Positions 1 to 5,279 of a DNA stretch of 5,850 nt are shown here, piece by piece. Source of the stretch: Mariprofundaceae bacterium (GTDB lineage: Bacteria; Pseudomonadota; Zetaproteobacteria; Mariprofundales; Mariprofundaceae); assembly GCA_027075825.1 (NCBI GenBank), contig JALSZZ010000018.1, positions 1 to 5,850 of the forward strand, in the 5' to 3' direction. A program made the translations under genes and the position numbers. Below the pieces are notes generated by a model, which was not told the DNA's origin, did no database searches, and saw only the letters and a program-made list of their open reading frames with translations. Position 1 is the first letter of the stretch; the number at the start of each line of letters is the position of its first letter.

Positions 1-676
1 GCGGACGCATGATTTCCTGCAACACACCATCCATGCGGTAGCGCACGCGTACCAGCGTCTCATAAGGCTCAATATGAATATCAGAAGCGCCGCGCTTGAT
101 AGCATCCAGTAAAATCAGATTCACCAGTTTGACAACCGGCGCTGCCTCCGTCTCAGCCGCCACGCTGGCAGCATCAATGGCCGTATCGCCGGTGTCCACC
201 ACCTCCATGTCATTGGCACCAAGCTCGCCCATAACATCTTCAAGCTGTTGACCCGCGCCACCAATTTCATCCAGCTTGTTCAGAATCGCCTCTTCTGTGG
301 CAATCACCACATCAATCTGACCGCCACAAATAAAAGCCATTTCATCAAGCGCATTGATGTTATAGGGGTCAGCCAGTGCCATGGTGATGTTATTACCACG
401 CCGCCGCAGTGGCAGGGCCACATTTTTGCGCAGAATATCAATCGGAATTTTGGTCAGATTGGGAGGAATTTCGACTTTATTGAGATCCACTCGCGGACGA
501 CCATAGGCCTTGGCAATAAAACTGGTCAGCGTCTCCTCATCAAAGACGTTGGCCTTGATCAGTTCAGTGATCAGCGATGTGCCCGAAAGCTTCATATTGC
601 GGTAAGCGTTCTCCAGGTCTTCTTTGCTGATCGCTTTTTTGCGCAATAAAATATCGCCCAGTCGTGACTGACTCAT
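1..676 (-). CDS. pilB: Type IV pilus assembly ATPase PilB (GspE/PilB family), N-terminal part, cut by window edge
   Basis: Cytoplasmic hexameric ATPase that powers pilin polymerisation at the inner-membrane base of the type IV pilus. Only the first 225 codons are present; Walker A and Walker B lie beyond the left edge. Residues about 5-150 look like an MshEN-type N-terminal domain, starting with RLGDILL at 5-11 and including SFIAKAYGRP (52-61) and ALADPYNINALDEM (100-113). An acidic, Ala-rich linker follows (about 150-178). The start of the ATPase-associated region is then clear: PVVKLVNLILLDAIKRGASD, SDIHIEP (198-204) and YRMDG (213-217), all classic for GspE/PilB. The ATG at 676-674 overlaps the aroE stop as ATGA and has a Shine-Dalgarno GGAG (688-685) eight bases upstream, so the start is secure. 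GspE or MshE cannot be excluded without the C-terminus. PilB is preferred because of the length and style of the N-terminal domain and the pilF-like gene nearby. Key glutamines of the cyclic-di-GMP motif are not conserved (see findings). Confidence 0.85.
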   Translation of the reverse strand, partial: MSQSRLGDILLRKKAISKEDLENAYRNMKLSGTSLITELIKANVFDEETLTSFIAKAYGRPRVDLNKVEIPPNLTKIPIDILRKNVALPLRRRGNNITMALADPYNINALDEMAFICGGQIDVVIATEEAILNKLDEIGGAGQQLEDVMGELGANDMEVVDTGDTAIDAASVAAETEAAPVVKLVNLILLDAIKRGASDIHIEPYETLVRVRYRMDGVLQEIMRP

Positions 677-1560
677 GCTCTCTTCTCCATATCCGGCCAG
701 CCTGGCAACAAGACGGGCGTACGACCCAGCTGATTTTCCACCCGGCGCAAACTGAGTAATGGATCAGGTGCGGTTTCAGTCTCGTGCCACCAGGTAAATG
801 AGGCGATGCCCTGTGCGATCAGCATGGGTAAGCCATCGCAACATTGTCGATGCACCGCCTGCCGACAAAAGGCCGTATCACCATCAGGCCGATAAACAGC
901 ATCCATCGCCACGCCATGGCCGTCAATCGCAAAAGGAAAGCGATCTTCCGCATGCAGGCCGATACTGCTGCAGTTGATGCAAAGCTCCATATGCGCCGTA
1001 CAGGCGGCAACAGCATCCGGTTGCCAGTCGATCACCTCACAGCTCATCGCCGGGTAACAGGTTTGCGCATGCTGTTGCAACTGCTCCGCCCGGGCCCGGG
1101 TTCTGTTGGTCAGCACCAGTTGTTGACACCCCATGTCTGCCAGCGCGTGAATGGCAGCGCGTGATGTTCCGCCAGCGCCAAAAATCATTGCCCGCTCAGC
1201 TGTTGCCTGCAAGCCCTGTAAGACGGCCTGAATCCCCAGATAGTCCGTATTACAACCCTGCCAGCCGGTGTCTGCCGGTTTAAGCGTGTTGACGGCGCCA
1301 ATGATCCGGGCCGCTGCATCTGCCGCCACCTGCCGACAAGCTTCGGCCTTGTGGGGAATGGTCACGTTCAGGCCCTGAATACCACTGCTCCGCAGCCCGT
1401 GCAGCGCTGCTTCAAGGTTCTCCGGCGCAACAGGAAAGGGCACATAACAGGCATCCAGTCCACGCTGCATGATAAAATCATTTTGAAAAAGCGGCGACAG
1501 TGAATGCCGAACCGGCCAGCCGATGATGCCATAAATTGTCGTCGAGCCAACTATTCCCAT
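673..1560 (-). CDS. aroE: Shikimate dehydrogenase (NADP-dependent)
   Basis: Reduces 3-dehydroshikimate to shikimate with NADPH in the cytoplasm, the fourth step towards chorismate and the aromatic amino acids. Numbered from the ATG at 1560 (295 aa, slightly above the usual ~270-285), the family motifs are intact. SLSP at 20-23 binds substrate. NVTIPHK ends in the catalytic Lys71. NTDYLG carries the catalytic Asp106. The Rossmann loop GAGGTSRA is at 128-135, and NRTR at 152-155 is the NADP-phosphate clamp. DAVYRP is at 221-226 and GLPMLIAQG at 244-252 includes the conserved Gln251. An in-frame TTG lies nine bases upstream (1569-1567), but it falls inside the predicted -10 box, so the ATG is preferred. 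No Shine-Dalgarno is visible before either start, in keeping with a leaderless mRNA. The protein has 12 cysteines, high for the family. The stop overlaps the pilB start by four bases, implying an aroE-pilB operon. Function is confident; the start is less so. Confidence 0.95.
   Translation of the reverse strand: MGIVGSTTIYGIIGWPVRHSLSPLFQNDFIMQRGLDACYVPFPVAPENLEAALHGLRSSGIQGLNVTIPHKAEACRQVAADAAARIIGAVNTLKPADTGWQGCNTDYLGIQAVLQGLQATAERAMIFGAGGTSRAAIHALADMGCQQLVLTNRTRARAEQLQQHAQTCYPAMSCEVIDWQPDAVAACTAHMELCINCSSIGLHAEDRFPFAIDGHGVAMDAVYRPDGDTAFCRQAVHRQCCDGLPMLIAQGIASFTWWHETETAPDPLLSLRRVENQLGRTPVLLPGWPDMEKRA
679..688 (-). promoter_or_regulatory. Ribosome binding site for pilB inside the aroE 3' end
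   Basis: Read on the minus strand, GGAGAAGAGA precedes the pilB ATG, with GGAG (688-685) eight bases away. It lies within the last codons of aroE, so ribosomes finishing aroE terminate directly on the pilB start. This supports the chosen pilB start and translational coupling. Confidence 0.7.
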
Positions 1561-1568
1561 AGCAGACA

Positions 1569-1596
1569 ATTAAATATGCAATCTGCATTTTGTCAA
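1569..1596 (-). promoter_or_regulatory. Sigma70-type promoter for aroE-pilB
   Basis: On the minus strand, a perfect -35 box TTGACA (1596-1591) is followed by a 16-base spacer and a -10 box TTTAAT (1574-1569), which matches TATAAT at 5 of 6 positions. Transcription should begin about 6-9 bases downstream, at roughly 1563-1560. The aroE ATG begins at 1560, so the predicted leader is 0-3 bases. This is the best-matching promoter in the window. Confidence 0.75.
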
Positions 1597-1648
1597 CCGG
1601 GGCCGACAGGCCTGCGGGGATATTCGGTCTGGCACCAGCCCGAAACTT

Positions 1649-1666
1649 GATTTTCACGGTGAAATC
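1649..1666. promoter_or_regulatory. Inverted repeat, possible operator
   Basis: The sequence reads GATTTTCACGGTGAAATC. Arms TTTCAC and GTGAAA are perfect around a single central base, and the outer GAT/ATC also pair if one extra T in the left arm is skipped. With a one-base loop it would make a poor RNA hairpin, so a dimeric repressor or activator site in DNA is the more natural reading. It lies between the divergent promoters and could act on either gene. I do not recognise the regulator. Chance occurrence is possible. Confidence 0.35.
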
Positions 1667-1683
1667 TGTAGTGCTGCGTTCCC

Positions 1684-1714
1684 TTGGCGGCGACCGTGCC
1701 CTGTGCTTTACACT
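1684..1714 (+). promoter_or_regulatory. Weak candidate promoter for the mtnP operon
   Basis: TTGGCG (1684-1689) and TACACT (1709-1714; 4 of 6 match to TATAAT) are separated by 19 bases, longer than ideal. A TG dinucleotide at 1704-1705 sits just upstream. No other part of 1600-1760 gives a better plus-strand match, but none is strong, so the real promoter may depend on an activator or lie elsewhere. Confidence 0.25.
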
Positions 1715-1754
1715 GATGGTGAGCTGTGGTCGGGCGCTGCCTTATGTCGGACTC

Positions 1755-1760
1755 AGGAGA
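1755..1760 (+). promoter_or_regulatory. Ribosome binding site for mtnP
   Basis: AGGAGA lies five bases before the ATG at 1766. It decides the start: the open frame extends 21 codons further upstream to a GTG at 1703, but only the 1766 ATG has a good Shine-Dalgarno and begins right at the conserved N-terminal strand. Confidence 0.8.
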
Positions 1761-1765
1761 AATAT

Positions 1766-2617
1766 ATGCGAACAGGCGTGATTGGCGGCAGCGGACTGTA
1801 TGCCATGGCAGGCGTGGAAGTGCTGGATGAATTGCATATGCAAACACCATGGGGCGAACCTTCCGATACCCTGACACTGGCACGAATCGGTGAACGCGAA
1901 GTGGTGTTTTTACCCCGGCATGGACGCAGCCACAGCATTCCGCCGCATCGGATTAATTATCGGGCGAATATTTACGCCATGAAGCTGGTCGGCGTATCAC
2001 AGATTATTTCCATCTCTGCCGTCGGCTCCTTGCGTGAACATATTGCGCCGGGGGATTTTGTGCTGGTAGATCAGTTTGTTGACCGTACGCAGGCGCGGGC
2101 CTCGACGTTTTTTGAAGGGCCGGTTGTGGCGCATGTGTCGATGGCTGATCCGGTTTGCCCCTGTTTGCGCCGGCAATTACTGACAGCAGCGCATGCCTGC
2201 GATATTCGCGCCCATGATGGCGGCAATTACCTGGTGATGCAGGGACCACAGTTTTCTTCCCGCGCTGAATCACTGCTCTATCGTCAGTGGGGGATGGATG
2301 TTATCGGCATGACCAATATGCCGGAAGCCAAACTGGCCAGAGAAGCCGAAATCTGCTATAGCACGGTGGCCATGAGCACGGATTACGACTGCTGGCACGA
2401 AGAAGAAGCGGATGTTTCAGTAGCGGCTATTGTGGAAGTCATGCATGGCAATGTCAGCAAGGCACAGCGACTGCTGCAATATTTTTTCAGTCAGCCGCCG
2501 ATGAGCCGGGACTGTGGCTGCCAGACAGCGCTGGATGCAGGTATTTTTGCTGACCTGACAGCGCAGGATGATGCCGCCCTGCGACCTGTTCGGGCGCTTC
2601 TGGAGCGCAAGCTGTGA
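1766..2617 (+). CDS. mtnP: S-methyl-5'-thioadenosine phosphorylase (MTAP)
   Basis: Cytoplasmic PNP-family enzyme that phosphorolyses methylthioadenosine (the by-product of polyamine and homoserine-lactone synthesis) to adenine and 5-methylthioribose-1-phosphate. The 283-aa product is the usual MTAP length. Visible motifs are GGSGLY (7-12, phosphate loop), RHGRSH (51-56) leading into PPHRINYRANI (59-69), SAVGSL (84-89), PGDFVLVDQFVDRT (95-108), QGPQFSSRAES (159-169), GMTNMPEAKLAREAEICY (181-198) and TDYDCW (205-210). From known family structures, the two aspartates in TDYDCW contact the adenine base. They are present here, which argues for MTA rather than guanosine/inosine or methylthioinosine as substrate. 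It begins the rightward operon, with stop and next start overlapping as TGATG. No other methionine-salvage gene (mtnA, mtnK and so on) is in the window, so the fate of the methylthioribose-1-phosphate is unknown. The gene is intact. Confidence 0.93.
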   Translation: MRTGVIGGSGLYAMAGVEVLDELHMQTPWGEPSDTLTLARIGEREVVFLPRHGRSHSIPPHRINYRANIYAMKLVGVSQIISISAVGSLREHIAPGDFVLVDQFVDRTQARASTFFEGPVVAHVSMADPVCPCLRRQLLTAAHACDIRAHDGGNYLVMQGPQFSSRAESLLYRQWGMDVIGMTNMPEAKLAREAEICYSTVAMSTDYDCWHEEEADVSVAAIVEVMHGNVSKAQRLLQYFFSQPPMSRDCGCQTALDAGIFADLTAQDDAALRPVRALLERKL

Positions 2618-3390
2618 TGGGACGATGGTGTTGTATCCTGCTGCTGTGTTTGCAACTGACTGCCTGCATCTCGCCTGATGATCGTGAGGTGCTGAAAAAA
2701 CGCTCGGATGCGCATTTTGATATCGGCGTGGATGCCCTGCGTTCCGGTAACCTGCCCAAGGCCTTTGATGAGCTGATGCTGGCTGACAAAATCTTGCCGC
2801 ATCAGCCGCATATACTGGATACCCTGGGTAATGCCTGGCGCATGCGCGGCGACCTGGACAAGGCCGAGCAGTATTTCAAAAAGGCATTACGCTACGGCGA
2901 CCAGCCATCAATCCACACCAATTATGCCAGTTTATTGTTGCAAATGGGGCGTTTTTCGGATGCCAGGGCAGAAATTTCCAAAACACTGAAAGATCCGCGC
3001 TATGCCAAACAGGATATTGCCTATATCATTCTCGGCGATTCCCTGATTGGAGAGGGGAAATTAGATGAAGGTATCCAGGCTTACCGGCGGGCGGGGAGAA
3101 TCAATCCGCGCCAGCTACTCTCCCGCCTGAGGGAGGCGCGGGTGTATGCCAGTTCCGGTCGTTACTCCTTTGCTATTGCCTTGTATGAAACATTGCTGCG
3201 CGAACACCCTGACAACCGTGAGGCGGTCATGGGGCTGATGCCCTTGCTGCAACAGCAGGGGGATACGCAGCATATTCACAACTACCTTGTCAACCTGCGT
3301 AATTATACGCGGAACAAGGCGGACAAGGCATGGGCTGAGGAGCAACTGGCGAAACTGAACGGTGACGCTGGTACAAGGTTGAGTGATTGA
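2617..3390 (+). CDS. pilF: TPR lipoprotein, PilF/PilW type (type IV pilus biogenesis/stability protein)
   Basis: Predicted outer-membrane lipoprotein of 257 aa. A short signal peptide, GRWCCILLLCLQLTAC, ends in lipobox LTAC with Cys17 as the lipidated residue. Position +2 is Ile, not Asp, which suggests outer-membrane sorting. The mature part is built of tetratricopeptide repeats, roughly 28-61, 62-95, 98-130, about 134-167 and 171-204, with typical G-x-A/Y patterns such as LGNAWRMRGDLDKAEQYFKK and Asp/Pro helix ends, then a short helical tail. Family knowledge: PilF (PilW) helps localise and multimerise the PilQ secretin. The assignment rests on length, lipobox plus TPR layout, and position directly before a rodZ-like gene, as in Pseudomonas. 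A generic TPR lipoprotein (NlpI-like) is the alternative. It overlaps mtnP by one base as TGATG. A GTG one codon earlier (2614) has better spacing to GGAG (2602-2605; 8 versus 11 bases), so the start may shift by one codon. Confidence 0.7.
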   Translation: MGRWCCILLLCLQLTACISPDDREVLKKRSDAHFDIGVDALRSGNLPKAFDELMLADKILPHQPHILDTLGNAWRMRGDLDKAEQYFKKALRYGDQPSIHTNYASLLLQMGRFSDARAEISKTLKDPRYAKQDIAYIILGDSLIGEGKLDEGIQAYRRAGRINPRQLLSRLREARVYASSGRYSFAIALYETLLREHPDNREAVMGLMPLLQQQGDTQHIHNYLVNLRNYTRNKADKAWAEEQLAKLNGDAGTRLSD

Positions 3391-4349
3391 TGACAGAGAA
3401 CCATGAGGAGCAGATCTCACGCGAAGCATTATTGCAGGCGTTGGGAGAACAATTGCGTGAAACACGCAAATTCAAAAAAATGTCGGTGGAGGAAGTGGCA
3501 ACAACGCTGAAATTCAGTAATAACCAGGTGAAGGCACTGGAAGCGGGAGACTGGAGTCAGTTGCCGGATGATGTCTATGCGCTGGGCTTTTTGCGCCAGT
3601 ATGCCCGTTTGTTGCGGCTGGATGTCAGCGATGAAATTGCGCAGCTAAAATCGGATATGACCTTGCGGCAGCCGTGGACGATTCCTGATCCGGCGGTAGC
3701 GCCGAGTCGTCGCTGGGCCTGGCTGGTATTGCTGCTGGCCATTGCCGGACTGGTATATGTCAATCTGTGGCAGGATGATACAGGGAAGTCTGGCGGTTCA
3801 CCCGCTGTAACAGCGCCAGGCATCGAAAAACAGGCCCCTGCCGATGAAAAACAGGCCCCTGCCGATAAAACGCAGCAGGATACTGACGCAACAGCAGAAG
3901 CGGTGCAGAACAGTGAAACGCCTGCTGCAACAGCAGGGTCAGACACGGCTGCTGCCTCGGCAGATGAGAACGCAGCAGCGCCGCCAACAAAAGAGGAGCC
4001 TGCCACAACACCAGCGCCTGAAGCTGGCGCAGCAGATATGGCAGCCGCTGCAACGACTGCGGCAGAGCCTGGCAGGCATCAGTTACTGCTGGCTGCCAGT
4101 GGTGGCGATGTGTGGTTACAGGTTCACGCGGTGGATAGCCAGGGCAACAGGAAAAAACTGAAGGAAACACTGCTGCGTGATGGCCAGCAATTACTGCTGC
4201 AAAGCGATGCATCCACGCTGCTGCTGACGGCTGGCAATGCCATGGCACTGGGCGTAAGCATTGATGGCAGGGAGCGTTATACCGTCGGCAGCCTGGGCAG
4301 GAATGGCAAAGTACTGCGTGATTTCTCATTGCCGCTGGCAGCGGAATAG
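3390..4349 (+). CDS. rodZ: RodZ-like cytoskeletal/HTH membrane protein
   Basis: Inner-membrane protein of 319 aa with the three-part layout of RodZ. A cytoplasmic helix-turn-helix of the HTH_25 type spans about 18-78 (LGEQLRETRK, MSVEEVATTLKFS, VKALEAGDW, LPDDVYALGFLRQYARLL). A single transmembrane helix lies at 109-127 (WAWLVLLLAIAGLVYVNLW) after Arg107-Arg108. A low-complexity periplasmic linker rich in Ala, Thr, Pro, Glu and Gln covers about 128-231. A C-terminal DUF4115-type beta domain spans about 232-319. In known systems RodZ links MreB filaments to the elongation machinery and sets rod shape; the HTH binds MreB rather than acting mainly on DNA. The ATG at 3390 overlaps the pilF stop as TGATG. 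A TTG one codon earlier is possible but less likely, and the Shine-Dalgarno (AAGG at 3375-3378) is weak, so coupling to pilF translation is likely. The linker carries a 21-bp tandem duplication (see repeat). Confidence 0.85.
   Translation: MTENHEEQISREALLQALGEQLRETRKFKKMSVEEVATTLKFSNNQVKALEAGDWSQLPDDVYALGFLRQYARLLRLDVSDEIAQLKSDMTLRQPWTIPDPAVAPSRRWAWLVLLLAIAGLVYVNLWQDDTGKSGGSPAVTAPGIEKQAPADEKQAPADKTQQDTDATAEAVQNSETPAATAGSDTAAASADENAAAPPTKEEPATTPAPEAGAADMAAAATTAAEPGRHQLLLAASGGDVWLQVHAVDSQGNRKKLKETLLRDGQQLLLQSDASTLLLTAGNAMALGVSIDGRERYTVGSLGRNGKVLRDFSLPLAAE
3825..3866 (+). repeat. Two perfect copies of a 21-bp tandem repeat in the RodZ linker
   Basis: The units at 3825-3845 and 3846-3866 are identical and in frame, each encoding EKQAPAD (RodZ residues 145-151 and 152-158). 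A partial third copy (AAAACGCAG) follows. The repeat sits in the disordered periplasmic linker, where copy-number change would alter only the spacer length. Perfect nucleotide identity suggests a recent duplication or ongoing slippage. Confidence 0.9.
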
Positions 4350-4358
4350 GCGCAGTTG

Positions 4359-5279
4359 ATGGCCATTATGCAGCTTTCTCATGTGAGCTTTGAATACCCC
4401 GGCGTTCGCGCCCTGGATGATGTCAGCCTGACGATCCGGCAGGGTAGCATCAGCGCCCTGGTCGGGCCCAATGGTGCGGGAAAAAGCACATTGCTGCGTA
4501 TTATGGCGGTATTGCAACAACCATTGACAGGGACGGTGTTGTTAAATGGTGAAGATGTTTTGGCGCAGCCACGTCAGGCTCACCGAAATATCGGCTTTTT
4601 ACCTGATTTCTTTGGTCTTTACGATCAGTTGACGGTGGCACAGTGCCTGCGTTATGCGGCCATGGCACATAAAGTGGATGCCTCGCGTATTGAGCAGACC
4701 ATCACAGAAACAGCGGCCTTGTTGCAATTGCAGGATCGTCTGCATCAGCGTGCCAGCACCTTGTCAAGAGGCTTGCGTCAGCGGCTGGCGATTGCACAGG
4801 CGATTGTTCATCGTCCGCCGTTGTTGTTGCTGGATGAACCGGCATCGGGGCTTGACCCTGAAGCACGCCATCATCTGGCTGAACTGTTTCTTGCGCTGCG
4901 TGATGAAGGGATGACGCTGCTTGTCTCATCCCATATTCTCAGCGAGCTTGATGCCTATTGCGATGACATGATTATTCTTCGTCAGGGTCAGATTATTGAT
5001 CAGCAAAGGGTACGGCAGGCAACGACCATGACACGTCTGGAAGCGCGTACCCTGCCGCAGGGCACCAGACAGGCCATGGATTTTTTATGTCAGTACGACG
5101 GTGTGGATGAACTACAGCAACACGGCGATGTGCTGGCGTTTTTATTTACCGATGATGCACAGGCGCAACACAAACTGCTGGCTGCCATGCTGGCTGCCGA
5201 TATTCCGCTGGTGGCTTTTGCCGCCCGGCAACGCAATATGCAGGAAGCCTATTTATCTGCCAGCAAGGACGTGGCCTGA
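4359..5279 (+). CDS. ABC transporter ATP-binding protein (CcmA/drug-exporter type, COG1131-like)
   Basis: Cytoplasmic ATPase subunit, 306 aa, that should drive the permease encoded next. All nucleotide-binding elements are in order: Walker A GPNGAGKST (36-44), Q-loop region IGFLPDFFGLYDQLTV (78-93) with Asp83 where many relatives have Gln or Glu, signature LSRGLRQR (135-142), Walker B LLLLDEP (155-161), D-loop SGLD (163-166) and H-loop His192 in SSHIL. About 100 residues after the ATPase core form a poorly conserved accessory domain, common in ABC-2 exporters. ATG 4359 is chosen because AGG (4348-4350), overlapping the rodZ stop, sits eight bases upstream. ATG 4368 and TTG 4356 are in-frame alternatives. 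It follows rodZ after nine bases and overlaps the permease gene as TGATG. The family exports drugs, lipids, polysaccharides or peptides; the substrate cannot be read from sequence. Confidence 0.9.
   Translation: MAIMQLSHVSFEYPGVRALDDVSLTIRQGSISALVGPNGAGKSTLLRIMAVLQQPLTGTVLLNGEDVLAQPRQAHRNIGFLPDFFGLYDQLTVAQCLRYAAMAHKVDASRIEQTITETAALLQLQDRLHQRASTLSRGLRQRLAIAQAIVHRPPLLLLDEPASGLDPEARHHLAELFLALRDEGMTLLVSSHILSELDAYCDDMIILRQGQIIDQQRVRQATTMTRLEARTLPQGTRQAMDFLCQYDGVDELQQHGDVLAFLFTDDAQAQHKLLAAMLAADIPLVAFAARQRNMQEAYLSASKDVA
5265..5269 (+). promoter_or_regulatory. Ribosome binding site for the ABC permease gene
   Basis: AAGGA lies nine bases before the ATG at 5279, inside the last codons of the ATPase gene. 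It supports the TGATG-overlapping start of the permease. Confidence 0.6.

Larger units (their letters stand above)
1561..1765. other. Divergent intergenic control region between aroE and mtnP
   Basis: This is the only sizeable non-coding stretch in the window, about 205 bases between the divergent aroE and mtnP starts. It contains the aroE promoter at its left end, an inverted repeat near the middle (1649-1666), a weak candidate mtnP promoter and the mtnP ribosome binding site. Short frames crossing it show no recognisable protein, and I see no tRNA, riboswitch-like folding core or terminator. An mtnP leader of some tens of bases is likely if the candidate promoter is right. Confidence 0.7.

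Noticed and set aside
248..649. Plus-strand open frame of 133 codons
   Set aside because: It lies wholly antisense to the clearly recognisable PilB N-terminal domain and has no family features or ribosome binding site.
1089..1100. Perfect 12-bp palindrome CCCGGGCCCGGG
   Set aside because: It falls in the Ala/Arg-rich codons of aroE (RARAEQ segment), and GC-rich codon use explains it without a regulatory role.
1561..1569. TTG start for aroE three codons upstream
   Set aside because: It overlaps the predicted -10 box and would not be transcribed from that promoter. It also lacks a Shine-Dalgarno.
1703..1765. Longer N-terminus for MtnP beginning at GTG 1703
   Set aside because: The extra 21 residues do not resemble the family, and a strong AGGAGA sits immediately before ATG 1766.
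3825..3866. Direct repeats as a possible CRISPR remnant
   Set aside because: The units are adjacent with no spacers, in frame, and explained by a protein-level repeat in the RodZ linker.
3760..4329. Minus-strand open frame of 189 codons, and a 143-codon one at 3575-4006
   Set aside because: Both are antisense to rodZ. Their length comes from the repetitive GCA/CAG-rich linker, and the products are low-complexity Gln/Leu/His or Ala/Ser/Val strings.
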